From NCBI GenBank assembly GCA_964467455.1, contig CAYXQJ010000015.1, positions 10,326 through 74,325 on the forward strand: a stretch of DNA of 64,000 nucleotides, given 5' to 3'. This DNA comes from OLB6 sp964467455 (lineage in GTDB: Bacteria; Bacteroidota; Ignavibacteria; Kapaibacteriales; Kapaibacteriaceae). Position numbers and translations under genes: made by a program. Below the pieces are notes generated by a model. It was given only the letters and a program-made list of their open reading frames with translations. It was not told the origin of the DNA and did no database searches. Below are positions 8,270 to 17,366 of the stretch, one piece after another (the stretch's first letter is position 1; the number at the start of each line of letters is the position of its first letter).

Positions 8270-9487
8270 ATGACCGTCCTTGCCATGCTCGCAACCGTCA
8301 CACTGCTGCAATGTCATGAGGCAGCAGTGAAAAACTATCCGTTGGTCAAACAAGCGGGCCTGATCGACAAGACGGAACAATACTCCGTCGACAATGCCTA
8401 TCGCGGCTATTATCCGCAGGTCACCATCACCGGCCATGCCTGGTATCAAAGCGATGTGACGCAAGTCCCCGCACGTATTCCCGGCCTAGCATTCGAACCG
8501 CTGGCGAACGATCAGTACCGCGCCCAACTCGAAGTGCAACAGACGATCTGGGATGGCAACATGATGGGCAGTCAGAGCGACGTTGTCCGCGCCCAAGCGC
8601 AGATGTCCAAACAACAACTCGAGGTTGAACTCTACCGACTCAAAGAGCGCGTCAACCAACTCTTCTTCGGTCTGCGCATGGTGCAGGAACAACGTGCACA
8701 AACGCGGCTCCTTCGCTCAGATCTTGCCGCCACCCTCGATGCCGTGACCTCGGCCGTGAATGCCGGTGCTGCTCAGAAACGTGATCAACTGTTACTCGAA
8801 GCGGAACTGCTCACCGTTGATCAACGCGATGCCCGCCTCCGCGCCAGCGCCGTAAGCTACGTCAGCGTCCTCGCACGCCTGACCGGACTTGAACTGGATA
8901 CCTCGACCACCTTCATCACGGAAGGGGGCGAGACATTGTCCGAATCCATCACCCGACCGGAGCTGCGCCTCTTCGACGCACAACGTCGCATGATCGATGC
9001 ACGCGATGACGCCATCGTCTCACGCTACCTGCCCAAGTTCAACGCCTACTTCACCGGCGGCTACGGTCGTCCGGGCCTCGACATGCTGCTCAATGAATTC
9101 GACACGTACTACATCGTCGGCGTACGCATGAACTGGCCGCTCACGGACCTCTGGGCCTCGAACAAGGAAGACGATCTACTCGACGTCAACCGCGACGAGA
9201 TCGGCGTGCAACGCGAGACCTTCATGTTCAACACACAGCTCACCATGACGCAGCAACGCTCCGACCTTGCTGTCTACGACGAACTGTTGAAACTCGACGA
9301 CGACATCATCACCAAACGCAGCAGCGTGCGCGACATCGCCCGCGAACAACTCGCCAACGGCACCATCACTGCCCACGACTACGTGCGTGACGCGAACACC
9401 CTCGACCTCGCACGTCGCGAACGCGCCCTGCACGAGATCCAACGCACCATGACCCTCGAATCCTACCGCATCACCACCGGCAATTGA
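8270..9487 (+). CDS. TolC-family outer-membrane efflux protein
   Basis: A 405-residue outer-membrane channel component, with long amphipathic coiled-coil helices in two similar halves (for example LYRLKERVNQLFFGLRMVQE and later ALHEIQRTMTLESYRI). The N-terminus is short for an export signal (MTVLAMLATVTLLQC) and may be a lipoprotein signal with Cys15. In the tripartite pump it forms the exit duct across the outer membrane for the HlyD-like adaptor and ABC transporter encoded next. Second gene of the operon. Confidence 0.85.
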   Translation: MTVLAMLATVTLLQCHEAAVKNYPLVKQAGLIDKTEQYSVDNAYRGYYPQVTITGHAWYQSDVTQVPARIPGLAFEPLANDQYRAQLEVQQTIWDGNMMGSQSDVVRAQAQMSKQQLEVELYRLKERVNQLFFGLRMVQEQRAQTRLLRSDLAATLDAVTSAVNAGAAQKRDQLLLEAELLTVDQRDARLRASAVSYVSVLARLTGLELDTSTTFITEGGETLSESITRPELRLFDAQRRMIDARDDAIVSRYLPKFNAYFTGGYGRPGLDMLLNEFDTYYIVGVRMNWPLTDLWASNKEDDLLDVNRDEIGVQRETFMFNTQLTMTQQRSDLAVYDELLKLDDDIITKRSSVRDIAREQLANGTITAHDYVRDANTLDLARRERALHEIQRTMTLESYRITTGN

Positions 9488-9503
9488 CCCGAAGAATACC
9501 TCC

Positions 9504-10391
9504 ATGCGATCCCTTGCACCCTTACACCTTTTCACCCTTGTTCTCCTATCATGTTCGCCAACGTCAAATGGCATCGACGGTACAGGCACATTCGAAGCAG
9601 TCGAGACCATGGTCTCTGCCGAAGTCACCGGTAAGCTCGTCCAGTTCACCATCGTTGATGGCTCGAAGGTCAACGCCGGTGAACTCGTCGGCATCGTCGA
9701 CACCACACAGTTGTTTCTGAAAAAACAACAGCTTCTCGCCCAGGCACAAGCCGTCCTCGCGCGTCAGCCGGAGACGTCCAAGCAGATCGCCGCTCTGCAA
9801 GAACAGCTGCGCGGTGCCAAGCGAGAGCAGGAACGTCTGACGAAGCTGGTGAAAGCCGATGCGGCAACACAAAAACAACTCGACGATGCCACGACGCAGG
9901 TCGATGTGTTGTCGAGACAGATCGACGCCCAGTTGTCATCGTTAGATGTCACCACGTCGAGTCTGCAGTCCGAGACCCGTCCACTGATCGTACAGATCCA
10001 ACAGATCGATGATCAACTCGATCGGTCGAAACTGCTCGCCCCCTTCACCGGAACCATCTTGACGACGTATGCTGATCCGTATGAGTTGGCAGTGCAGGGA
10101 AAGGCGCTGTATAAGATCGCAGATCTGCAGACGTTGATCTTGCGCGCCTACATCACCAACGACCAGCTCACGCAGGTGAAGCTCGGACAGAAGGTGACGG
10201 TGCGTGTTGACCGCGGTGACGGACAACAAGAGTACATGGGGACGATCTCATGGATCAGCGACAAGGCGGAGTTCACGCCGAAGACCATTCAGACGAAGGA
10301 TGAACGCGCCAACCTTGTCTATGCCGTGAAGATCCGCGTCAAGAACGACGGCTATCTCAAGATCGGGATGTACGGTGAAATTGATCTCTGA
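9504..10391 (+). CDS. HlyD-family periplasmic adaptor, lipoprotein
   Basis: A 295-residue membrane-fusion protein joining the inner-membrane ABC transporter to the TolC channel. It has a lipoprotein signal (LFTLVLLSC), a split biotinyl-lipoyl domain (SAEVTGKLVQFTIVDGSKVN at about 35-55 and the matching LLAPFTGTI near 175), an alpha-hairpin coiled coil between them and a beta-barrel afterwards. It corresponds to YbhG of the CecR-regulated system. The 3' end overlaps the following ATPase gene by 17 bases. Confidence 0.88.
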   Translation: MRSLAPLHLFTLVLLSCSPTSNGIDGTGTFEAVETMVSAEVTGKLVQFTIVDGSKVNAGELVGIVDTTQLFLKKQQLLAQAQAVLARQPETSKQIAALQEQLRGAKREQERLTKLVKADAATQKQLDDATTQVDVLSRQIDAQLSSLDVTTSSLQSETRPLIVQIQQIDDQLDRSKLLAPFTGTILTTYADPYELAVQGKALYKIADLQTLILRAYITNDQLTQVKLGQKVTVRVDRGDGQQEYMGTISWISDKAEFTPKTIQTKDERANLVYAVKIRVKNDGYLKIGMYGEIDL

Positions 10392-11262
10392 TCATCTTAC
10401 CAAGACGTTTCGGAATGGGGCGGTCACAGCCGTTAGCGACGTTTCGTTCGAAGTAGATTCCGGTGAACTGTTCGGCCTGATCGGTCCGGACGGGGCAGGG
10501 AAGACGACGTTGTTCCGCATGCTGACAACCCTGATGGTGCCTGACAATGGATCGGCGCGCATCGGTGAGTTCGATGTGGTGAACGACTACAAGGCCCTGC
10601 GCAAGATCATCGGCTACATGCCCGGACGATTCTCGTTGTATCAAGATCTGACGGTGGAAGAGAACCTGCACTTCTTCGCAACGTTGTTCGGCACCACGAT
10701 CGAAGCACAGTACGATCTGATCCGCGACATCTACATCCAGATCGAGCCGTTCAAAGACCGTCGTGCCGGTGCGCTCTCCGGCGGCATGAAGCAGAAGCTC
10801 GCCCTATGTTGTGCGCTCGTGCACGAACCGCGCGTCCTTGTCCTTGATGAACCAACCACGGGCGTTGATCCCGTCTCGCGTCATGAATTCTGGCAGATCC
10901 TCAAGCGACTCAAAGAACGTGGCATCACGATGTTGGTCTCCACGCCGTACATGGACGAAGCCCTGATGTGTGATCGTATCGCTCTCTTCGATCAAGGGGC
11001 GATCATGAGCGTGGATACGCCGCAGAACATCATCGGCGCGTTCGATACTGCTCTCTACGCGGCGAGATCCAACAACATCCTTGAGACACGAAAGCTACTG
11101 ACGGTCCATCCCGCAGTCGAACGCGTCTATACCTTTGGCGGTGATCTTCACCTGACCCTTCGAAAGGGTATGAGTGCCGACGCTGTGGTGATCGACGGTG
11201 CCGTGATCGAACGCACCAAACCGACCATCGAAGATTGTTTCATCCGCTTGATGAGTACGTGA
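10375..11262 (+). CDS. ABC transporter ATP-binding protein (first of two)
   Basis: A 295-residue ATPase of an ABC-2 type exporter. Walker A is GPDGAGKTTL (Asp where Asn is usual), signature LSGGMKQKL, Walker B VLVLDEPTTGVD, and the switch His is replaced in the phrase LVSTPYMDEA. It matches the N-terminal half of the fused double ATPase YbhF, which is split into two genes here. It starts at GTG 10375, inside the end of the adaptor gene, which implies translational coupling. Confidence 0.88.
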   Translation: MKLISDHLTKTFRNGAVTAVSDVSFEVDSGELFGLIGPDGAGKTTLFRMLTTLMVPDNGSARIGEFDVVNDYKALRKIIGYMPGRFSLYQDLTVEENLHFFATLFGTTIEAQYDLIRDIYIQIEPFKDRRAGALSGGMKQKLALCCALVHEPRVLVLDEPTTGVDPVSRHEFWQILKRLKERGITMLVSTPYMDEALMCDRIALFDQGAIMSVDTPQNIIGAFDTALYAARSNNILETRKLLTVHPAVERVYTFGGDLHLTLRKGMSADAVVIDGAVIERTKPTIEDCFIRLMST

Positions 11263-11264
11263 TC

Positions 11265-12014
11265 ATGCCAGCCAACGAATCCATCATCACGGTGAACAAC
11301 CTCACGAAAACGTTCGGGAAGTTCACAGCTGTTGATCACATCTCCTTTGAAGTGAAGAGAGGAGAGATCTTTGGATTTCTCGGTGCCAACGGAGCGGGGA
11401 AGACGACGGCAATGAAGATGTTGTGCGGATTGCTTGCGCCTACATCCGGTGAAGCCACTGTCGCCGGCTTCACCGTGGGACGTGAGAACGATCGCATCAA
11501 GAGCCACATCGGCTACATGAGTCAGAAGTTCTCGTTGTATGACGACCTCACCGTCTCCGACAACATCGAATTCTATGGCGGTGTCTACGGTCTCACACGA
11601 AAAGAGATCAAAGAGAAGTCGCACTTGCTGCTTGAGCGTCTCGGTCTGCACGAACAAGAAACAGATGTGGTACGCTCGCTACCGCTTGGTTGGAAGCAGA
11701 AGCTGGCGTTCTCCGTGGCCATGTTGCACGAGCCCAAGAACATCTTCCTCGACGAGCCGACAGGCGGTGTGGATCCGATCATGCGGCGTCAGTTCTGGGA
11801 TATGATCTACGAAGCTGCCGACCGTGGCGTCACCATCTTCGTCACCACGCACTACATGGACGAGGCAGAATATTGCGACCGTGTCTCCATCATGGTCGAC
11901 GGTGTGATCGCCGCCCTCGATGCTCCCAAAGAGCTCAAGCGGAAGATGCACGCCCCCTCCATGGATGATGTGTTCTACCAACTGGCGCGTGGTGCCCAAC
12001 GAAAGGCCGATTGA
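11265..12014 (+). CDS. ABC transporter ATP-binding protein (second of two)
   Basis: A 249-residue ATPase pairing with the preceding one. Walker A is GANGAGKTTAMK, Walker B IFLDEPTGGVDP, with switch His in VTTHYMDEA. The signature is the degenerate LPLGWKQKL, as in the second half of YbhF-type proteins, so one of the two ATP sites of the heterodimer is probably altered. ATG at 11265 is two bases after the previous stop. A longer frame from 11235 overlaps the previous gene and is unlikely. Confidence 0.88.
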   Translation: MPANESIITVNNLTKTFGKFTAVDHISFEVKRGEIFGFLGANGAGKTTAMKMLCGLLAPTSGEATVAGFTVGRENDRIKSHIGYMSQKFSLYDDLTVSDNIEFYGGVYGLTRKEIKEKSHLLLERLGLHEQETDVVRSLPLGWKQKLAFSVAMLHEPKNIFLDEPTGGVDPIMRRQFWDMIYEAADRGVTIFVTTHYMDEAEYCDRVSIMVDGVIAALDAPKELKRKMHAPSMDDVFYQLARGAQRKAD

Positions 12015-12015
12015 C

Positions 12016-13122
12016 GTGAAACAGTTGATGATCTTCGTCCACAAAGAATTCCTGCACGTCCTGCGCGACCGCCGGACGATCCTGATCCTCTTCGTCCTGC
12101 CCATCGTCCAGATCCTCATCTTCGGTTTTGCGCTCACCAACGAAGTGAAGAATGCCCGTGTGGCCGTTCTCGACGAAGCACAAGACGTTGTCTCCCGCCG
12201 CCTCATCGAACGCATCGAAGCAAGCCGCTACTTCAACATCGACAACATGGTAGGGGGCCGGCAGAATATCGAAGCACAGATGAAGCGCGGCGAGATCGAC
12301 ATGGTCATTGTCATTCCGGCACACTTCGATCAAGATCTCGGCGCAAGCGGATATGCGTCGGTGCAGGCCATCGTTGATGCGTCGGATCCGAACTACGGCA
12401 CAACGCTGACGAACTATCTGCAGGCCATTGTAAGTGACCTCCAGATCGATCTACAACAAGAGCGCACGCAGAATGGCGTTGTGAAGACAGAAACACGGAT
12501 GTTGTACAATCCGCAGTTGGAAGGTGCTCCGAACTTCGTTCCGGGCGTTATGGCCTTGGTGTTGATGTTAGTCTGTGTGATGATGACGTCGATCTCCATC
12601 GTCCGTGAGAAAGAGCTAGGCACGATGGAAGTGCTCCTCGTCTCACCGTTTCAACCATTGCTGGTGATCTTGGCAAAGGCGATCCCGTATTTCTTGTTGT
12701 CGTTGATCAACGTGGGAACGATCCTGTTGTTAAGTGTCTTTGTTCTCGGCCTGGAGATCAAGGGAAGTCTGGTGCTTCTATATGCAGCCAGCATGCTCTT
12801 CATTATCACGTCGCTCTCGCTGGGACTGTTGTTGTCGACGGTCGCCAAGAATCAACAAGCGGCCATGTTGATGTCGATGATGGGTATGTTGTTACCAACG
12901 GTTTTGTTTGCGGGTTTCATGTTCCCGATCGAGAACATGCCGTTGTTCTTGCAGCTGGTGTCGAACATCGTACCGGCAAAGTGGTATTACCGCATCGTCA
13001 ATGGTGTGATGATCAAAGGTGTTGGAGTGAGCGTGATCTGGCGTGAGTTAACGGTCTTGTTCGGAATGACGATCCTCTTGCTGACGATCAGTCTCAAACG
13101 TTTCAAGGTGAGACTGTCATGA
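12016..13122 (+). CDS. ABC-2 type permease (YbhS-like)
   Basis: A 368-residue membrane subunit of the exporter. One N-terminal membrane segment (RRTILILFVLPIVQILIFGF), a large periplasmic domain, then five C-terminal membrane segments with the ABC-2 phrase IVREKELGTMEVLLVSPF. Start GTG 12016 is one base after the ATPase stop. It overlaps the next permease by ATGA. The two permeases would form a heterodimer moving hydrophobic or cationic compounds. The substrate cannot be read from sequence. Confidence 0.88.
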   Translation: MKQLMIFVHKEFLHVLRDRRTILILFVLPIVQILIFGFALTNEVKNARVAVLDEAQDVVSRRLIERIEASRYFNIDNMVGGRQNIEAQMKRGEIDMVIVIPAHFDQDLGASGYASVQAIVDASDPNYGTTLTNYLQAIVSDLQIDLQQERTQNGVVKTETRMLYNPQLEGAPNFVPGVMALVLMLVCVMMTSISIVREKELGTMEVLLVSPFQPLLVILAKAIPYFLLSLINVGTILLLSVFVLGLEIKGSLVLLYAASMLFIITSLSLGLLLSTVAKNQQAAMLMSMMGMLLPTVLFAGFMFPIENMPLFLQLVSNIVPAKWYYRIVNGVMIKGVGVSVIWRELTVLFGMTILLLTISLKRFKVRLS

Positions 13123-14204
13123 ATCGTTTGCTCTTCGTTCTTCAGAAAGAATTCCGTCAGATCGTCCGCGATCCGATCATCATGGCCTTGATCACCATCA
13201 TGCCGGTGATGCAGTTGGTCTTGCTGCCGTTAGCAGCTGACTATGAAGTGCGCAACATCTATCTTGCCGTGGTCGACCACGATCAGTCACCCGGATCTCG
13301 CGCATTCGTAGAGCAGATCGCCGCTTCGAACTATTTCCGTCTTGTGGACTACGGCACGAGTTACGACGATGCGATGCATTTGATCGAGCGCAATACGGCG
13401 GATATCATTCTCGAGATCCCCGCTCATTTTGACCGTGACCTTGTCAAGGTGGGAGGGGGCTCGTTGTTGATGGCCGTCAACGCCGTCAACGGCGTCAAAG
13501 CCAATCTTGGCGCATCCTACTTGCAGCGTGTGATCCAGCAGTACTTCGCAACACAGCCGAGGCCGGTGATCGAGCTACGCCCGCAGAATCGCTTCAACGT
13601 CCACCTCGACTACCGCCGCTACATGGTGCCGGGTATCTTGGCCATGTTGGTCTCGATGGTGGCCATCTATTGGTCGGCACTCAACATCGTGCGCGAGATC
13701 GAGGTCGGCACGATCGAACAGATCAACGTCACGCCCATCGCCAAGTGGCAGTTCATCCTTGGCAAACTCATACCGTTCCTCGTCCTTGCGTTGATCTTCT
13801 TCACGGTCGGCTTACTCTTGGGTTGGCTCTTCTATGGCATCGTCCCCGCCGGCTCTCTGCTTTTGGTCTATACCTTTCTCATCATCTACGTCTCGGCAGC
13901 CCTCGGTCTGGGATTGTTGATCTCAACAAAGGCCAAGACCCAGCAGCAGGCCATGTTCGTGTCATTCTTCTTCATGCTCATCTTCATCATGATGAGCGGT
14001 CTGTTCACGCCTATTGAAAGCATGCCCAGGTGGGCGCAGACCGTGACGCTCTTCAACCCCGTGCGCTACCTCATCGACGTCATGCGCCTCGTCGTCCTCA
14101 AAGGCAGCGGCCTTGCCGAGATCACCTTCCATCTGATCGTCGTGTCATTCATGGCCGTGGTGTTGAATGTGGCGGCAGTGGTGTCGTATAGAAAAACGAG
14201 TTAG
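13119..14204 (+). CDS. ABC-2 type permease (YbhR-like)
   Basis: A 361-residue partner permease with the same layout: N-terminal membrane segment (ALITIMPVMQLVLLPLA), periplasmic domain, then membrane segments with the matching phrase NIVREIEVGTIEQINVTPI. Last gene of the efflux operon. Its TAG stop codon is the first three bases of an octad repeat array, which is followed by a heptad array shared with the convergent TPR lipoprotein gene. Confidence 0.88.
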   Translation: MNRLLFVLQKEFRQIVRDPIIMALITIMPVMQLVLLPLAADYEVRNIYLAVVDHDQSPGSRAFVEQIAASNYFRLVDYGTSYDDAMHLIERNTADIILEIPAHFDRDLVKVGGGSLLMAVNAVNGVKANLGASYLQRVIQQYFATQPRPVIELRPQNRFNVHLDYRRYMVPGILAMLVSMVAIYWSALNIVREIEVGTIEQINVTPIAKWQFILGKLIPFLVLALIFFTVGLLLGWLFYGIVPAGSLLLVYTFLIIYVSAALGLGLLISTKAKTQQQAMFVSFFFMLIFIMMSGLFTPIESMPRWAQTVTLFNPVRYLIDVMRLVVLKGSGLAEITFHLIVVSFMAVVLNVAAVVSYRKTS

Positions 14205-14241
14205 TGTGCTAGTGTGCTAGTGTGCTAGTGTGCTAGTATGC
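14202..14241. repeat. Octad array TAGTGTGC x5
   Basis: Four perfect TAGTGTGC units plus TAGTATGC, period 8, beginning with the permease stop codon. The same unit occurs in reverse complement (TAGCACAC) at 39235-39258. Confidence 0.92.
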
Positions 14242-14249
14242 TAACTAAT

Positions 14250-14298
14250 GGACGGTGGACGTCGGACGATGGACGCTGAATGATGGACGACGGACGCT
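14250..14298. repeat. Heptad array GGACGNN x7
   Basis: Seven 7-base units (GGACGGT, GGACGTC, GGACGAT, GGACGCT, GAATGAT, GGACGAC, GGACGCT) run into the TAG stop codon (14297-14299, reverse strand) of the TPR lipoprotein gene. The fixed core is GGACG, and the last two bases vary. Confidence 0.92.
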
Positions 14299-15949
14299 AC
14301 TGCAAGCACAAACAAGACGTCGTGATCCTCATGTCGGCGTTCTTCCACACGTCTTTGAATTGTTGTTCGATGCGTGTGGCTTCATCGTTCTTACCAAGGA
14401 TGGAGAGCGTCTTGGATAGACCGTAGAGTGACCAGCCGTTGTTGGGATATTTCTTGAGGTCGGCGCGATAGACGGCTTCGGCTTCGTCGAAGCGCTGTGC
14501 GGCGAGCAATGCGGCACCAAGGGAATGACGTGTTGGAATGATCCACGACGGCGGTTCATCGTAGTGGAGGGCATCTTCGAGGGCGATGGCTTTGCGAAGT
14601 TCTGCCAGCCCCTTATCGATCTGACCTTCATGATAGAGGAGTTCGCCGGTGAGGACGTGGCGGGCGATGTTGACGATAGCCGTTGACATGTTGTTGCCGA
14701 ACGTGCCGGTTGTTGGGACGCGACGAGCTTCTTGTTCGAACAACGCCAACTCTTGTCGGGCTTCCGTGGTGCGTTTTGTGGCGGCAAAGGCCACACCGCG
14801 TGCATAATGACGCATCGTGCGCGTGAGCGGCAAGATCGAGTCCGGCTCGGGAGCATCGAGGATCTCGTCCCATCGTCCAAAGCGGACGCGCACTTCGAGA
14901 GGCATTGCATAAAATCCGTCGATCACATCGGCCCACGTTGCGCGGAAGGTGTCGGGGATGGCCGCAACAAGGTCGTCGAGTGTTTCGATCGCTTCTTCAC
15001 TGCGGCCGGTCATCATGCAGGCAAGGGCCTTCATGTGATAGTTGTGGGCCATGTAGATGCGGTAGAATCCTTGACGCGGTGATCGTTTTTGATACAACCG
15101 GTCAGCTTCCATGGCGTTGGTGTTGGCGATAATAGCTTTCTCCCAATCGCCGATACGCACATCGATGTGTGAGGGCATGTGGACGAGGTGTCCGAGCGCC
15201 GGTGTGAGTTCGCGGAGCTTGTCGGCAGCGGCCAGGGCTCTCTCTGGATGCGTGCTGGCCTCCATTGCATGGATGTAGAGGTGCAGGGCGAGCGGATGCG
15301 AGGGTGACAGTTGCAGCGTTGCATCGAGGATGCTGAGGATCTGTTCTGTGCCCGGTGTTGGCGCACCGTCGGGATGCCATTGATTCCACGGACTCAGGTC
15401 CATGAGTGCTTCAGCGGTAAGTGCACCGACATCGGCATCGGTGGGATGGTCAGCCCACACCTTCAACATCGCTTGGGCATAGGCGCTGTCGAGTCCGGCA
15501 CGGTTCTCCGGCGGCGTTTCAGCGTATCGTGTAGCGAGAGCGGTGATCAGCGCTTTGTTGACGTCAGATTCCTTCTCCGCATGTCGCTGGGCGGCGGTCA
15601 CGGCATGCCACGCAGCGGCGGACTGTTCGGGCACCATCATCGGATAGTTGATGTGCGGACCGTTGGCATAGGCCACGCCCCACCAGGCCATGGCACACGT
15701 CGAGTCGCTCTTCAACGCCGCTTCGAACGAGCGGATCGCCTCGTCGTGATTGAAGGCAAACAGGAAGGCGATCCCCTGGTCTACGTACTTCTGGGCCCGA
15801 TCCGAGCTGGTGGCGACGGCTCGCGTATGGTCTCCGATACCGTCAAAGAGGGGGATCGTTGAACTACTTTCTCCTGATCCTCCTTCTGAGGAACAGCCGA
15901 ACAGGAGAAGAACTGCGGCGGCGAGAAATGCCGATGGTAACTTCTTCAT
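14297..15949 (-). CDS. TPR-repeat lipoprotein
   Basis: A 550-residue lipoprotein made almost wholly of TPR helices. The signal peptide is MKKLPSAFLAAAVLLLFGC with lipobox, then a Ser/Gly-rich linker. TPR phrases include QGIAFLFAFNHDEAIRSFEA, LAELRKAIALEDALHY and LLAAQRFDEAEAVYRADL. The middle segment has the ordered pattern MAWWGVAYANGPHIN...HLVHMPSHID, common in uncharacterised bacterial TPR lipoproteins. It is probably a periplasmic or surface scaffold. ATG at 15949 begins the signal peptide. Transcribed alone, convergent with the efflux operon. Confidence 0.85.
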   Translation of the reverse strand: MKKLPSAFLAAAVLLLFGCSSEGGSGESSSTIPLFDGIGDHTRAVATSSDRAQKYVDQGIAFLFAFNHDEAIRSFEAALKSDSTCAMAWWGVAYANGPHINYPMMVPEQSAAAWHAVTAAQRHAEKESDVNKALITALATRYAETPPENRAGLDSAYAQAMLKVWADHPTDADVGALTAEALMDLSPWNQWHPDGAPTPGTEQILSILDATLQLSPSHPLALHLYIHAMEASTHPERALAAADKLRELTPALGHLVHMPSHIDVRIGDWEKAIIANTNAMEADRLYQKRSPRQGFYRIYMAHNYHMKALACMMTGRSEEAIETLDDLVAAIPDTFRATWADVIDGFYAMPLEVRVRFGRWDEILDAPEPDSILPLTRTMRHYARGVAFAATKRTTEARQELALFEQEARRVPTTGTFGNNMSTAIVNIARHVLTGELLYHEGQIDKGLAELRKAIALEDALHYDEPPSWIIPTRHSLGAALLAAQRFDEAEAVYRADLKKYPNNGWSLYGLSKTLSILGKNDEATRIEQQFKDVWKNADMRITTSCLCLQ

Positions 15950-16039
15950 GCCCCTACTTACGGAAAAACTTGGAACAACGAGCCGACATTTTCGGTACGT
16001 TGGCACAACGTTCTGTTCATTTTACCCTGAGGAGGGTCT

Positions 16040-16564
16040 ATGTTTCGTGTTCTTACGGCCATCATGGCCTTGTTCGTGTTCGCACTGCCGCTCACGGCGG
16101 CATCGGACTATTTTCTTAAGATCGAAGGCGTCGACGGAGAATCCGAAGATGCTGCTCATCGAAACGAGATCGAAGTTTTGTCGTGGAGCTGGGGCGTGAG
16201 CAATTCCGCCAGCATGTCGTCGGGACAGTCCACAGGGCGACGCACGTATGAGCCCATCGTTTTCAAGAAGCGCATCGACAAGTCATCGCCGTTGCTCTTC
16301 AAAAGCTGTGCGACCGGCAAACACATCCCCAAGGCCACATTGACGGTGCGTCGGCAAAGTCCGACCGGCGGACCGGAAGACTACTATACGATCACACTCG
16401 AAGACTGCTTCGTCACATCGTATCAAACCAATGGCGGCGGCGGTAGCGGTGGTACGACGTCAGAACAAAGCGAAGAGATCAAGATCACGTTCAAGAAGAT
16501 CACGATCTCACATCTTCCAAGCAAATCAACGGAGAGCGATGTCTGGTCGCCCCGTTCCAACTAA
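16040..16564 (+). CDS. Sec-exported Hcp-like tube protein
   Basis: A 174-residue protein of the Hcp family (the ring protein stacked into tubes in type VI secretion), with family phrases YFLKIEGVDGES, IEVLSWSWGVSN, IVFKKRIDKSSPLLFKSCATG and YYTITLEDCFVTSY. Unlike classic Hcp it begins with a clear Sec signal peptide (FRVLTAIMALFVFALPLTAA), so it would be periplasmic or secreted. A strong Shine-Dalgarno GAGGAGG (16029-16035) precedes the ATG. No other type VI gene is in the window. It heads an operon with a tail-collar protein and a T9SS cargo. Confidence 0.8.
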   Translation: MFRVLTAIMALFVFALPLTAASDYFLKIEGVDGESEDAAHRNEIEVLSWSWGVSNSASMSSGQSTGRRTYEPIVFKKRIDKSSPLLFKSCATGKHIPKATLTVRRQSPTGGPEDYYTITLEDCFVTSYQTNGGGGSGGTTSEQSEEIKITFKKITISHLPSKSTESDVWSPRSN

Positions 16565-16571
16565 GGAGGAC

Positions 16572-17366
16572 ATGATGAGAACTCTGATCATTCTCCTTCT
16601 TCTGATGGTAGGGGGCACGGGGTACGTTCAAGCCCAGATGCCATCATCCGTGAACGTGCAAGGACAGCTGTTTCAGAAAGACGGACAGCCCGTGCCGGAT
16701 GGCAGTTATGACGTGACCATTACGTTGTACGAGTCGGCTACGGAAGATGTGAATCCCATCACGGTGTGCGGACCTTGCACGGTTGCCTTTACGATGGGCG
16801 TCTTCAACGTGGATATCGGTGGACCGGGCCAAACGCCCCTTCCACGATTCAACAAGCAATATTGGATCGCCTTCAAGATCGGCAACGAAGAGCTCCGTCC
16901 GCGATTGAAGCTCTCCAGCGTGCCGTCGGCTCTAGAGGCAGCGTACGCTCCCGGCGTCGTGCCGGTGGCGACGATCGTGATCTGGGCGAGTAAAAAAGGG
17001 TATGACTACTATAAGGCACAGTCAGATTACCGCGTCTGTGAAGGCCAGGCCATGTCGTCGACGGAATTTCCGGAGCTCTATGCATTGATCGATACCACGT
17101 GGGGCAACGGCTCCAACGATGCGGACCCGGCTACCGATTTCAACCTACCGGATCTGCGTGGTATGTTCTTGCGTGGCGACGATGGCGGTATGGACCGTGA
17201 TGCCGGTGCACTTGGCAGGACGCCGGCAGGAGAGGTCCCGCATATTGGCGACCTCGACGGTGATGGCGCTCCGGACCGCGTAGGCACGTATCAAGGTGTT
17301 GGCAACAGTTCAACGTATCAACAGGTACCGAACGTGGCAGTGCGGTATCTAATACGGGTGAGGTGA
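16572..17366 (+). CDS. Exported phage-tail-collar-domain protein
   Basis: About 264 residues: a signal peptide (ILLLLMVGGTGYVQA), an N-terminal beta-sandwich of the kind found before tail-fibre collars (VNVQGQLFQKDGQPVPDGSY), and a C-terminal phage tail collar domain (EFPELYALIDTTWGNG, FNLPDLRGMFLRGDD). Collar domains trimerise and often mediate attachment. AAGGAGGA at 16563-16570 is the ribosome site. With two ATG codons in line, 16575 has the better spacing, but both give the same protein bar one Met. It lies eight bases after the Hcp-like gene and overlaps the next gene by four. Confidence 0.82.
   Translation: MMRTLIILLLLMVGGTGYVQAQMPSSVNVQGQLFQKDGQPVPDGSYDVTITLYESATEDVNPITVCGPCTVAFTMGVFNVDIGGPGQTPLPRFNKQYWIAFKIGNEELRPRLKLSSVPSALEAAYAPGVVPVATIVIWASKKGYDYYKAQSDYRVCEGQAMSSTEFPELYALIDTTWGNGSNDADPATDFNLPDLRGMFLRGDDGGMDRDAGALGRTPAGEVPHIGDLDGDGAPDRVGTYQGVGNSSTYQQVPNVAVRYLIRVR

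Noticed and set aside
16040..17366. Prophage or complete type VI secretion locus around the Hcp-like and collar genes
   Set aside because: Both proteins have signal peptides, and no capsid, sheath, baseplate, TssB/C, VgrG or ClpV gene is in the window.
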